DNA of 64,000 bases from JAFEDN01 sp963832945 (lineage in GTDB: Bacteria > Pseudomonadota > Gammaproteobacteria > Coxiellales > Coxiellaceae). Numbering within the stretch: the stretch's first letter is position 1; every line of letters begins with the position of its first letter. Positions 33,077-41,202 of this stretch are shown piece after piece. Both the position numbers and the translations under genes were made by a program. The notes below the pieces were generated by a model. That model was not told the origin of the DNA and searched no databases. It saw only the letters and a list, made by a program, of their open reading frames with translations. The stretch spans positions 620,001-684,000 of the forward strand of contig CAWHVV010000010.1 of the NCBI GenBank assembly GCA_963832945.1, written 5' to 3'.

Positions 33077-34301
33077 AATCAACAAACACCATGAGAGCAG
33101 CCTGGGTTTCTTCGGAGTACAAATGAACAGGTACTTTCCTGGTATTTTCTCCGAAGCTCTTAAAAAAGGATATAAAATATTTACCAAAACCGGGAGGAAT
33201 GCTCTGTGGATTTGGCAGGATTACGAGATTGGGGCTATGAGAAACTAAGCTGCTGTCTTGTATACAAGTCAGTGCAACTTTATCATCATTATCATTTTTT
33301 TCTTCATCAGCAGGAACAGGAGCAGGAACACGAATAGAAGTACTGGCGGTAGAATCTCTGAATAACGGCGTACTATACTCGATATTTTGGATATTATCCC
33401 CTTCAGTCACATCTTTAGCATAAGTGCGGGTTGCTGTCAGTATGTGAATTATGGACTGAAGGTCAGGTCGATCTTCAGGCTTTACGCTTTGACAGGCCTG
33501 GCTGATATCCCACAACGTTCTGCCAAAGATTTTGTCCGCGTTATCTGCCAATTTTTTAGCTTCAATTTCCGCAGGCTCGTGAAAATTTTGATTATCGCTG
33601 CCCTGCTTTTTCCTGGCGATAACTTCGTCCAAATTATTGTTAAATTCCGGAATTTTTCCGGTAACCAGTTCTCCTAAAATCACTCCAAAGCTGTAAATGT
33701 CTGATTCTTCGGTAAGAATCGGTAAACCGTAATACAGTTCAGGCGCTTGCCAGAGTTTGGTCCCAAAATCGGTTCCGATGACATTTTTGGCATCCTTGAA
33801 TTCAATGGCGCAGCCAAAGTCGGCAATTTTTACTTCAGATTGGTTATTTATCATTATGTTCAGGGATTTTAAATCACCATGCAGTATTTTCAGAGCATGC
33901 ATATGCATTAAACCCCGGGCTATATCAATGGCAATGTTTAAGCGAAATTCCCAGGACATCGGCACGCCGTTTTTGAGTAGATGATATAAACTGCCACCGT
34001 CCATATAGGGTGTGACCAAAGCATAGGGAAAACCCTGTAATTTTGAGTCCATCACACCTAATATGGGAATAATATTGGGATGTTTCGCTTTTTCCAACAA
34101 ATTAACTTCGCGAATAAACGCCTCTTCACTGACATACCCAGATACGTACTTCACCGCAATTTTATCATTGATGCCATTGAAAGTTCCCAACGAAACTTTG
34201 CCAACAGCACCCTCACCCAGAAGACCTTCCGTCACCAATTCACTTTCTTTAAAAGTACTGAGGCTCTCTGATATTGAATATTTCTTTTCTGCAATTTTCA
34301 T
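33045..34301 (-). CDS. Eukaryote-like protein kinase, candidate effector
   Basis: The 418-residue protein (ATG at 34301) has a complete kinase domain: glycine loop LGEGAVGKVSLG (about 30-41), VAIK-type Lys in KIAVKYV, catalytic loop ILHGDLKSLNIMINN (HxDLKxxN), DFG in VKIADFGCAIEF, and WQAPELYYGL (APE). The D-I-Y-S-F-G-V element after it is typical of the tyrosine-kinase-like group. All catalytic residues are present, so it should be active. The C-terminal third (from about 295) is unrecognised and hydrophilic. Bacterial PASTA-type features and membrane segments are missing. Kinases of this type are known among Legionella effectors, so host targeting is plausible but inferred. Confidence 0.85.
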   Translation of the reverse strand: MKIAEKKYSISESLSTFKESELVTEGLLGEGAVGKVSLGTFNGINDKIAVKYVSGYVSEEAFIREVNLLEKAKHPNIIPILGVMDSKLQGFPYALVTPYMDGGSLYHLLKNGVPMSWEFRLNIAIDIARGLMHMHALKILHGDLKSLNIMINNQSEVKIADFGCAIEFKDAKNVIGTDFGTKLWQAPELYYGLPILTEESDIYSFGVILGELVTGKIPEFNNNLDEVIARKKQGSDNQNFHEPAEIEAKKLADNADKIFGRTLWDISQACQSVKPEDRPDLQSIIHILTATRTYAKDVTEGDNIQNIEYSTPLFRDSTASTSIRVPAPVPADEEKNDNDDKVALTCIQDSSLVSHSPNLVILPNPQSIPPGFGKYFISFFKSFGENTRKVPVHLYSEETQAALMVFVDFIEQTRGMTT

Positions 34302-34492
34302 GATTACCACATACCTTTATAGTTCTAAACTTAACCAGCCGTACGATTATACAAATACGATATTAAAGAATTATTAAAAAGAACAAAAAGTACACAATAA
34401 ATAATGGGTATTTCGTTCAGTAGAGCATGAGTGGCAATTGGTTGGGTTTACGGTTACAATTTAGGCATTCATAAAATCCGGCAGGAGCGGGA

Positions 34493-35008
34493 ATGCAGGC
34501 AGAACGTCAAAAAGGCATCAGTTTAATAGAAGTTTTATTAGTAATTATCGTGGCCGCGGCCATCGTAACCGGCGCAGTGATGTATTATTCTCATACTGTC
34601 GCCGCAAGCCGCGTGGCCCAAGCGGCCAACCTCATTCAACAAATTAATAAAGCCGGGTATGAATGGCTGCAGATTCCCAATTCCACCCTCAATCCCGGCA
34701 CAACATATCCCCCTGATTTCAGCGGCCTCAATAATGCAGATGATGGCAATGGCCTGAACTATTTCAATGATTCAAAACTGATTCCCTGTGAAAATAGAAG
34801 CTGTTTTACCAACCCGTGGGGAGGCAGCGCCACTGTCACCGCTGCGGATGGCAACGCAAAATACATGCTGATCACCCTGACAAAAATACCGGCTTCCGAC
34901 TGCGCCCTGCTGCAACAACAGTTGGTCAATATCGCCCCGCAAAACCTCGACAGGCAAAATATCTGTGTCACGATTAAGGGCGTTTCCACCTATCAAGTAT
35001 ATTTATGA
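34493..35008 (+). CDS. Type IVb-like prepilin (PilS-type), first of pair
   Basis: The 171-residue protein has a short basic leader and prepilin cleavage motif G-ISLIEVLLVIIVAAAIV (cleaved after Gly9), then the hydrophobic spine helix. The globular part has NPWGGSATVTAADGN and a paired-cysteine segment (CENRSC, DCALLQQQL, ICVTIKG) with ITLTKIP, which fits the PilS N-terminal/type IVb pilin family. It overlaps the next pilin gene by four bases (ATGA). No pilus assembly gene is adjacent, so processing and export must use machinery encoded elsewhere. Confidence 0.8.
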   Translation: MQAERQKGISLIEVLLVIIVAAAIVTGAVMYYSHTVAASRVAQAANLIQQINKAGYEWLQIPNSTLNPGTTYPPDFSGLNNADDGNGLNYFNDSKLIPCENRSCFTNPWGGSATVTAADGNAKYMLITLTKIPASDCALLQQQLVNIAPQNLDRQNICVTIKGVSTYQVYL

Positions 35009-35460
35009 GTAACTTACGGCAACACGGCCTGAGCTTGATTGAAATTTTATTAAGTTTAGCGATTATCAGCGTTATCCTGATGATGATCGTCAATTATTAT
35101 TCCACTCAAAATAAAGACCAGCTTTTAGTGAGTAAAGCCGCAGCGCAAATTCAACAACTGGCCGGCGTCAGTTATGAATGGCAAACCGCGCAGTCGAAAA
35201 TGGATTTCACCGGCATTTCCCTGACGGTTTTGCAGGACGCCGGATTATTATCCACCACTGATAATTATTCACAAAAATCCCCATGGGGCGGCGGGATCAG
35301 TATAACCGCCGACAATAGCAACCCGCAGTATGTGCTGATCACTTTGGATAAAATTCCTCGCGGCGCATGCGCCAACCTGCATGAGCGAATGAGCCAGGTC
35401 GCACATTCGCAGTCTTCCAGCAGCGACTGTGCGCAGGGCAGTTATTATATTTCACTGTAG
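35005..35460 (+). CDS. Type IVb-like prepilin (PilS-type), second of pair
   Basis: The 151-residue protein has leader MSNLRQHG and prepilin motif GLSLIEILLSLAIISVIL. The globular domain shares with its neighbour SPWGGGISITADNSNPQYVL and ITLDKIPRGACANLHERM. The two are clear paralogues. Start overlaps the upstream stop (ATGA), so they are translationally coupled. Could be minor pilin or pseudopilin. Confidence 0.8.
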   Translation: MSNLRQHGLSLIEILLSLAIISVILMMIVNYYSTQNKDQLLVSKAAAQIQQLAGVSYEWQTAQSKMDFTGISLTVLQDAGLLSTTDNYSQKSPWGGGISITADNSNPQYVLITLDKIPRGACANLHERMSQVAHSQSSSSDCAQGSYYISL

Positions 35461-35482
35461 AAATCAAATTCAGGATGAGAAT

Positions 35483-36118
35483 ATGCAAAAAATTATTTTA
35501 GCCAGCGGCAATAAAGGCAAAACCGCTGAAATCCAGTGGCTTCTGCGGGATCTACCGATTGAGCTTATCCCACAAACTGCGCTGCATATTTCCGATATCG
35601 AAGAAACCGGTATGACGTTTGTGGAAAACGCAATTCTAAAAGCCCGGAACGCCACGAAATTATCAGGACTCCCCGCACTCGCCGACGATTCCGGGCTATC
35701 GGTAGATTGCCTGGACGGCGCACCCGGCGTGTATTCCGCCCGCTACGCCGGAGCCGGCGCCCGGGATGTGGATTTAATCGAAAAATTACTCAAGGAAATG
35801 AGCAAGACAGACTGTGTTCGCCGTAGCGCGCGTTACCACTGCGCAATGGCGCTGTTATTGTATCCCGACGATCCCGCACCCATTATTTGTCACGGGGTCT
35901 GGGAAGGGGAAATTCTCCCCAGTGGCCGCGGCCGGCAAGGCTTCGGTTACGATCCGGTATTTTACGTTCCCACGCACGATTGCAGTGCCGCGGAATTAGA
36001 TCCGGAAGAAAAAAACCGCATTAGTCATCGTGGCCAGGCCATGCGGCAACTCATTCAAAAATTGCAGGCGCAGATTCTTAATCCCGATATTTCCACACGG
36101 CATCGAAAACTCTCCTAA
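35483..36118 (+). CDS. rdgB: dITP/XTP pyrophosphatase (RdgB/HAM1)
   Basis: The 211-residue enzyme removes non-canonical purine NTPs (ITP, dITP, XTP). The start at 35483 begins MQKIILASGNKGKTAEIQWL (substrate loop SGNKGK). Then come EETGMTFVENAILKAR, ADDSGLSVDCLDGAPGVYSA (catalytic Asp) and GFGYDPVF near residue 154 with SHRGQAM near the end. It follows the pilin pair by 22 bases. Confidence 0.95.
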   Translation: MQKIILASGNKGKTAEIQWLLRDLPIELIPQTALHISDIEETGMTFVENAILKARNATKLSGLPALADDSGLSVDCLDGAPGVYSARYAGAGARDVDLIEKLLKEMSKTDCVRRSARYHCAMALLLYPDDPAPIICHGVWEGEILPSGRGRQGFGYDPVFYVPTHDCSAAELDPEEKNRISHRGQAMRQLIQKLQAQILNPDISTRHRKLS

Positions 36119-36320
36119 AGGATTAAGTGAAGGCTGAATTCAAGAGTCAACCGCACCCCTACAGATAACCTAAATAGACTTTAATTTCACTTACCTGCTA
36201 TAATTAACCGGTATAGAAGAAGATTAGTATAAATCTTAAACGCATTATTAATCCATAGCATAAAAAGTATTATTATGATAAAGTACTTCACTCCTTTTTC
36301 CGTGAACAGTTACAAAAAAC

Positions 36321-38033
36321 TTAACGGGAAAAATTGTTGAAAGTTAAATTTCCCCGTCTTTGTTCTGTCACTTTTGAAAAAAGTGTATCCCGGTGTCGGC
36401 TCAATTGAACAGTTATTTTATCCTTTTCCTGGCCGAGCTCTTCGAAAGTTAGCATTTCTGCATTAATTTTTTGTTTGAGGGATTCATGATCCTGGGCAGA
36501 ACTTTTAACTTTAGGATTTATGCCCTCGCTTAAGGCATTGGCTAAGTAACTGATTGAAGCATAAAGTGTCTTTGAGCTTTTTTCCAGCATTCTTTGACGG
36601 CGTTCCAAAGTAGAGATTTCTATTAAATTTTTTTCGGTTTCTTCTATGTTTTGCCGGAGAGACGTCATATTTTTTTGGGCAATTTCAATTTCCTGAATTT
36701 TCGCTAATCCATCCTTAGCCATTTGTTGTAAGTGCAAACCAACTTCATGCGTATTTTCTAAAATAGTTAACTCTTGTTCAGACTCTTCGATCCTGTCTTT
36801 CAATTGTGCTTGCAACAATGGTTTTATTTCCCCCAAAGAGAACCAGTTTTTCCATGATGATAAAGAAAAAAATGAACCACCTTTTCCCGACTGATAAGAT
36901 TCATTTAAACTATTAAGCAGTTTTTCTCCATCACGGTTTTTTGAAAAATGGGTCAACGCATCAGGGTGAACTTTATCCTTTAATTCTAATTCTTCCAGAT
37001 AGGTTTTATAAAATTCGCATTCTTTAACGCCTTCCTGAAATCTGGAGTGCATCTGCTCCAGAGAAGAATTTTGTTCTTTTAATAAATTATCCAGCGAAGA
37101 TTGATATTCTTTGTAATTTTTTCCAAATTGAATCTTTTGATGATTCAATTTCGACCCCCAGGTAGATAACCCGGCTTTGAAATTTTGAATTTCGTTTAAA
37201 AGAATTTCGATCTGCTTTTCATTAATAGATTTAGCGTCAATCTCAATGAGTAATTTTTTTAATTGCTGGTTCCCTTGCACAATTTCAGCGGGTAGATAGG
37301 CCGCAGGAACTGAGGTTTCATACCTCACTGTAGAACGCTTATCCTCGGAAATGGAAATGTCGATTATAGATTCTACAGGTTGGCCATTCTGTATGGTTTT
37401 TTGCTCAATATGAGTAGAAATAGTCGTGTGTGTTTCAGTATCCACCACACCATGAACCGGAATAATCAATGGCTGTGCACTGAGCTGTCCCAATAACTTT
37501 ATTGCCGCATCCTCAGAATATTTAGCAATTTGTTCTCGAGATTTCCCCGTAAAACTTACTGACCCCTTGTCTTTAATAATTGCCCCGAATTTTTGTGCAT
37601 TCTTTTGGCTTCGCTTGTATAAGCCCTTTAATAAAGTAATCAATTGAATAACATAAACGCGATTATCGCCATTACTACCGATTAAAGTCAAGTCCGAGCT
37701 ACTGACCACACTGTCCAAAACCCTTTGCCACTGCTCCTTGTCTGAAGATCTCTGTCTCCCTAAAGTTTCCAAATCGCTACAGGCCTTTGCTAAAAGTGTC
37801 CCATCAAAATGGGCTTTAAGAAGTTCGCCAAGAAGCGCGGCGATAGCCTCATTATCTATGTCACCCATTTGATCAGCGATTTCTTGAATTGACTTGGCGT
37901 CACTGTCGGGAGTTATTGCTTTAAGGAGATCTTGTACTTTTTGTCTTTCTTTTTGCATAAATATTTCTACCACTTTTTTAAACTTATTAAGTTGAATATA
38001 CATAGCTTCTATTAAAATAGTATGAAGAGGCAA
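36321..38033 (-). CDS. Large coiled-coil protein, candidate effector
   Basis: I do not recognise this protein of 545-570 residues. The true start may be the ATG at 37958 (MQKERQKVQDLLKA); the upstream ATG codons have no better ribosome site. It is almost entirely helical, with long heptad-rich stretches at about residues 280-370 and 430-560 (NMTSLRQNIEETEKNLIEIS). A middle segment (SVSFTGKSREQIAKYSEDAA, GVVDTETHTTISTHIEQ) may be a small domain. No signal or membrane segment. AT-rich and isolated, in the style of Legionellales effectors (inference). Confidence 0.6.
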   Translation of the reverse strand: MPLHTILIEAMYIQLNKFKKVVEIFMQKERQKVQDLLKAITPDSDAKSIQEIADQMGDIDNEAIAALLGELLKAHFDGTLLAKACSDLETLGRQRSSDKEQWQRVLDSVVSSSDLTLIGSNGDNRVYVIQLITLLKGLYKRSQKNAQKFGAIIKDKGSVSFTGKSREQIAKYSEDAAIKLLGQLSAQPLIIPVHGVVDTETHTTISTHIEQKTIQNGQPVESIIDISISEDKRSTVRYETSVPAAYLPAEIVQGNQQLKKLLIEIDAKSINEKQIEILLNEIQNFKAGLSTWGSKLNHQKIQFGKNYKEYQSSLDNLLKEQNSSLEQMHSRFQEGVKECEFYKTYLEELELKDKVHPDALTHFSKNRDGEKLLNSLNESYQSGKGGSFFSLSSWKNWFSLGEIKPLLQAQLKDRIEESEQELTILENTHEVGLHLQQMAKDGLAKIQEIEIAQKNMTSLRQNIEETEKNLIEISTLERRQRMLEKSSKTLYASISYLANALSEGINPKVKSSAQDHESLKQKINAEMLTFEELGQEKDKITVQLSRHRDTLFSKVTEQRRGNLTFNNFSR

Positions 38034-38040
38034 AAAAAAA

Positions 38041-38093
38041 GGGGGTCAAGTCTCGAAAATCTAATACTTAGATTTTTCGAGACTTGCCCCCCC
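38041..38093. repeat. Long hairpin (GGGGTCAAGTCTCGAAAA type)
   Basis: Arms at 38041-38064 and 38068-38093 pair almost perfectly (GGGGGTCAAGTCTCGAAAAT and complement) around a 3-base loop. It directly adjoins an IS66 transposase remnant and may be part of that insertion's debris. The GGGGTCAAGTC core also occurs singly near 28835. Confidence 0.6.
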
Positions 38094-38094
38094 A

Positions 38095-38187
38095 TCGGAT
38101 GCGCGGAAGCATGGCAACGAAGTAGCGATAAGGCTCGATACCATTAGCTTTACAAGTTTCCAGCAGTGAATACAAAATAGCACCCCC
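38095..38187 (-). pseudogene. IS66-family transposase C-terminal remnant
   Basis: The minus strand encodes AILYSLLETCKANGIEPYRY then FVAMLPRIR, which matches the conserved end of IS66 TnpC transposases (lYSLietAKANglePyaYL). The rest of the element is missing. The frame is open at both sides but has no start. About 30 codons survive. Confidence 0.6.
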
Positions 38188-38238
38188 ATGCTCGCCTCGG
38201 GGAGAGGGAGAATTTGGGAGAATTTTATTGCGTTCTGC

Positions 38239-39001
38239 TTAACTTAGTGCCATTGATTTAGAAGTAATGTCATTTTTCAAGCCTGACCCGGTGGCGTCAT
38301 TGCTAATGACGTCTTCAGCGTAATCCGAAATCAATTTAATAATTGGAAGTTCCATTTTCATACTGGGATGGCTAAAAAATTGAAATAAGTTGAAATACCG
38401 GGCATTTGAATATTCTTTTTTTAAAGATAAATATTTTCCAGTGAGTTTGTGAAGTTCTTCACTTGCAAATACTTCATAGTAGCCCAATACTTCACCTGGC
38501 ATCAGCATCCAGGTTCGATACGATGTTTGATGATATTGTTTCCTATTCCCATTTGGATACAATTCTTGATGATATATTTTCATGCGTATTTCTGTTTCTT
38601 TATAAAATTCCTTATTTTTGCCTGTCCATTTTCCGTCTTCAAAAACTAACACAGAAATGCCTCCACTACCGTAGCTGCTTTCAACAGAATACAATCTTTC
38701 ATAATAGCGTAAGAAGTGAGGCCGAATGCCTTCTTCTAATTCGTAAGATGCCAATGGATTATCTTGATTACATTTTAAGGTCTATAGTATATGGCCCTTT
38801 CATATGCTTAACTTCAAGTAAGAGAAAAGTGGGTGCAGAAGAATAAACATGTGTTAACGAAATATTTCCAGCTCCATCCTTAAGGACTACGGCGCAACCA
38901 GGACCTTTGATATATCTTGCTAATAAGCAGATATTGGGGTGTTTATATATATTTGTTCTGACCGTCTCGTCGGGTGCTATTAAAATAATTTTTTTTCGCA
39001 T
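38239..39001 (-). CDS. Hypothetical protein, probably one gene split by a frameshift
   Basis: Two frames (39001-38768 and 38754-38239) look like one protein of about 254 residues. Shortening the AAAA run near 38770 by one A gives a continuous YTIDLKCNQDNPLASYELEE across the gap. The second frame otherwise has only a TTG start without ribosome site. Visible features are GPGCAVVLKDGAGNISLTHV, then ISVLVFEDGKWTGKNKEFYK, a YHQTSYRTWMLMPGEVLGYY segment, and a C-terminal MELPIIKLISDYAED similar to the F-box-like start of the 15134-16180 product. No known family is recognised; the composition is AT-rich. Confidence 0.55.
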
Positions 39002-39052
39002 TACTTATCCTCATCTGGGCGCTAAAAGGGGAAGTTATTATTACACAGAGCC

Positions 39053-40069
39053 TTAAAAAAATGTCGCGCAGCGCCGTGGTTCGCGATTTTTCCAGGCGCC
39101 TTTGTGGTAGGCATAAGCGGCCAGTAAGGGGAAAGCGATCGTGGCTTCGCAAAATACCATCTGTTCATAAGTGGTATCGACTTTGCCCCATGAGCAGGCT
39201 TCCTTAAGCGTAGAACCTGACAGGGCGCCGTCGCGCTCGTCGGCAACCGTTACCTGAATGGCGTATTTGTGCATGGCGGCGTCTTCCCGCAACATTTCTG
39301 CCGCTACCACGATGTCCTGCGCAAAATTTTTGGGAACGCCACCGCCCATCATCAATAAACCAGTCTCTTTGGAGCGGATTTTCAACTGCGTCAGTTCGCG
39401 AAAATCTTTAACGGAATCGATTTGGACGTGCTGCTGCGGATGTTGCTCCTGATGCATCACCAGACCAAACCCCGCGCTGCAATCGCTAAACGCGGGAACA
39501 AAAATCGGCACCTCGTGTTCGTATGCCTGACGTACAATAGAATCCTCGCCTTTATTATGGGCAATTAAATACTGCGCCATGGCTCTAATGAACTCGCGCG
39601 ATGAATAAGCACTCGGTTTTAAGCTATTGGCAATTTCGAGGATGGTATTGTCACACACGCGCAGATCGTCTTCATTAATGAGCGTATCATAAATGCGGTC
39701 GATCGCCAGTTCTCGCAAATGGTTATCGTTTAACGTGGGTGAACCCTGAAAGTGGGAAAAGCCCAGCGCCTCAAAAAAATCCTGATCGACAATGTTGGCG
39801 CCGGTGGATACGATAGCATCGATCATTCGATTTTTAATTAAATCAACGATGATATTCTTCATGCCCGCGCTCACTAAAGACCCCGACAGACAAAAAATAA
39901 TCGCGCATTCCCGATCTTCCAGCATTTGATGATAAATATGCGCAGCACGAGCCAGATTGCGCGCCTGAAATGCGGTATGCTGCATGGCGTCCACCATAGA
40001 GCAGACATTCATATCAGCAATATTAATATGTTGAACTTTATTTTTTAAAAATTCGCTTTTTGTATTCAT
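39053..40069 (-). CDS. Deoxyhypusine synthase-like enzyme (polyamine metabolism)
   Basis: The 338-residue protein belongs to the DHS fold. It has the NAD-binding pattern CLSGSLVSAGMKNIIVDLI near residue 58, STGANIVDQDF near residue 88, VPIFVPAFSDCSAGFGL near residue 188, MMGGGVPKNF near residue 240, and the catalytic Lys in LKEACSWGKVDTTYEQ near residue 300. Bacteria lack eIF5A, and bacterial DHS homologues clustered with arginine decarboxylase and agmatine deiminase are linked to homospermidine-type synthesis. The genes for both those enzymes lie directly upstream on the same strand, so a polyamine role is likely. Which polyamine is made cannot be told. Confidence 0.85.
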   Translation of the reverse strand: MNTKSEFLKNKVQHINIADMNVCSMVDAMQHTAFQARNLARAAHIYHQMLEDRECAIIFCLSGSLVSAGMKNIIVDLIKNRMIDAIVSTGANIVDQDFFEALGFSHFQGSPTLNDNHLRELAIDRIYDTLINEDDLRVCDNTILEIANSLKPSAYSSREFIRAMAQYLIAHNKGEDSIVRQAYEHEVPIFVPAFSDCSAGFGLVMHQEQHPQQHVQIDSVKDFRELTQLKIRSKETGLLMMGGGVPKNFAQDIVVAAEMLREDAAMHKYAIQVTVADERDGALSGSTLKEACSWGKVDTTYEQMVFCEATIAFPLLAAYAYHKGAWKNREPRRCATFF

Positions 40070-40090
40070 GATTTCCTCGCGTTAACTTGT

Positions 40091-41122
40091 TTAAACAGGT
40101 ATTTGCATGGCGATTCCGTGCAAACTTCCATAATTTTCCAGTAACGAACGGCACGGAATGCCAACCACTTTCCGTTCCGGAAAGCACGACTGTAAAACTT
40201 TTTGGGCTTTAATATCCTGTGGATCCTCATAAACAGGTAATAATACCAAATGATTAGTGATTAAAAATTTTGTGTAGGTGGCGGGTAGTTGTTGACCATT
40301 TATACTACTATACACCGGTTGCGGCAATGGTAGCGGCTGCAAATGATAATGCCGACCCTGACGATTCCTGAAGCTTTTAAGTTGATTTTCCATAGCCGTT
40401 AACCCCGAAAAATGCGGGTCAGACGGATCCAGACACTGGGCATAGCAAATCGTTTCCGGATTCACAAAACGGGCCAGGGTGTCAATATGACCGTCTGTGT
40501 CATCGCCGGCCAGTTCGCCGTGGTCTAACCATAAAATCTGCTCCATGCCGAGCTGATCTTTCAGCAAGGTTTCAATCCGGGATTCACTGTAATGGGGATT
40601 GCGGTTTTTTGACAGTAAACATCTTCGCGTTGTTAATAAGCTCCCCAGGCCATCGCTCTCAATACTGCCGCCTTCCAGCACAAAATCGATCGGAGTGAAC
40701 TGCGCTTGGGGGAAAAAATTCTGTTTATACAATTCTTCCGTGACTCCCCGATCAAGTCCAGCGGGATATTTATTTCCCCAGCCATTAAACTGGAAATGCA
40801 TAATCCGGGTTTGCTCCTGATAACGCAGGGTCAATGGACCATAGTCTCGGGTCCAGATATCGTCGGAGGGTATAATAAAAAAACGTACGCGAGGTAAATT
40901 GATATTGGCTTCGATCAACTGGCGCTGGATTTGATTACGTTGTTCGACATTGTAGCAGATAATCATCACTGACTGCGTCATCGCGACTGATTTTACTATC
41001 GTCAGGTAGAGGGTATTGACCTTTTCGCGAACGGCGCCCCAACGAGAATGGCAGTGAGGCCAGTTAATTAATATGGCGCGCTGTGGATTCCACTCAGGGA
41101 GTAACTGGAAAGAAGGCTCCAT
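40091..41122 (-). CDS. aguA: Agmatine deiminase-family protein, catalytic Cys replaced
   Basis: The protein of about 343 residues has PAD_porph/agmatine deiminase motifs: WPHCHSRWG, DIWTRDYGPL near residue 90, FNGWGNKYPAG, FVLEGGSIESDG and DDTDGHIDTLARFV. Near the C-terminus, where the family has G-x-x-HC-x-T with the nucleophilic Cys, this sequence reads YGSLHGIAMQIPV: the Cys is Gly. If the sequence is right, deiminase activity should be lost. The start at 41122 was chosen because the upstream codons lie in the R2 repeat. Placed between speA and the DHS-like gene, it would convert agmatine to N-carbamoylputrescine. No aguB is in the window. Confidence 0.82.
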   Translation of the reverse strand: MEPSFQLLPEWNPQRAILINWPHCHSRWGAVREKVNTLYLTIVKSVAMTQSVMIICYNVEQRNQIQRQLIEANINLPRVRFFIIPSDDIWTRDYGPLTLRYQEQTRIMHFQFNGWGNKYPAGLDRGVTEELYKQNFFPQAQFTPIDFVLEGGSIESDGLGSLLTTRRCLLSKNRNPHYSESRIETLLKDQLGMEQILWLDHGELAGDDTDGHIDTLARFVNPETICYAQCLDPSDPHFSGLTAMENQLKSFRNRQGRHYHLQPLPLPQPVYSSINGQQLPATYTKFLITNHLVLLPVYEDPQDIKAQKVLQSCFPERKVVGIPCRSLLENYGSLHGIAMQIPV

Positions 41123-41130
41123 TGCTCTCA

Positions 41131-41195
41131 CCATGTAGATGGGAACGCCCACTTTTGGACGTTCTGCGTATGCAAATTCATGTGGTGAATGGATA
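41131..41195. repeat. R2 repeat, short copy (empty site for MITE D)
   Basis: The minus strand reads GTATCCATTCACCACATGAA ... CATACGCAGAACGTCC and AAAGTGGGCGTTCCC, matching the flanks and ends of 13501-13883 without the MITE and without the long inner palindrome. It lies between speA and the agmatine deiminase gene. Confidence 0.75.
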
Positions 41196-41202
41196 CCATT
41201 GT

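Noticed and set aside
38768..39001. A separate 77-residue gene upstream of 38239-38754
   Set aside because: Removing one A from an AAAA run fuses it to the next frame with continuous sequence, and the next frame has no ATG or ribosome site, so one gene is more likely.
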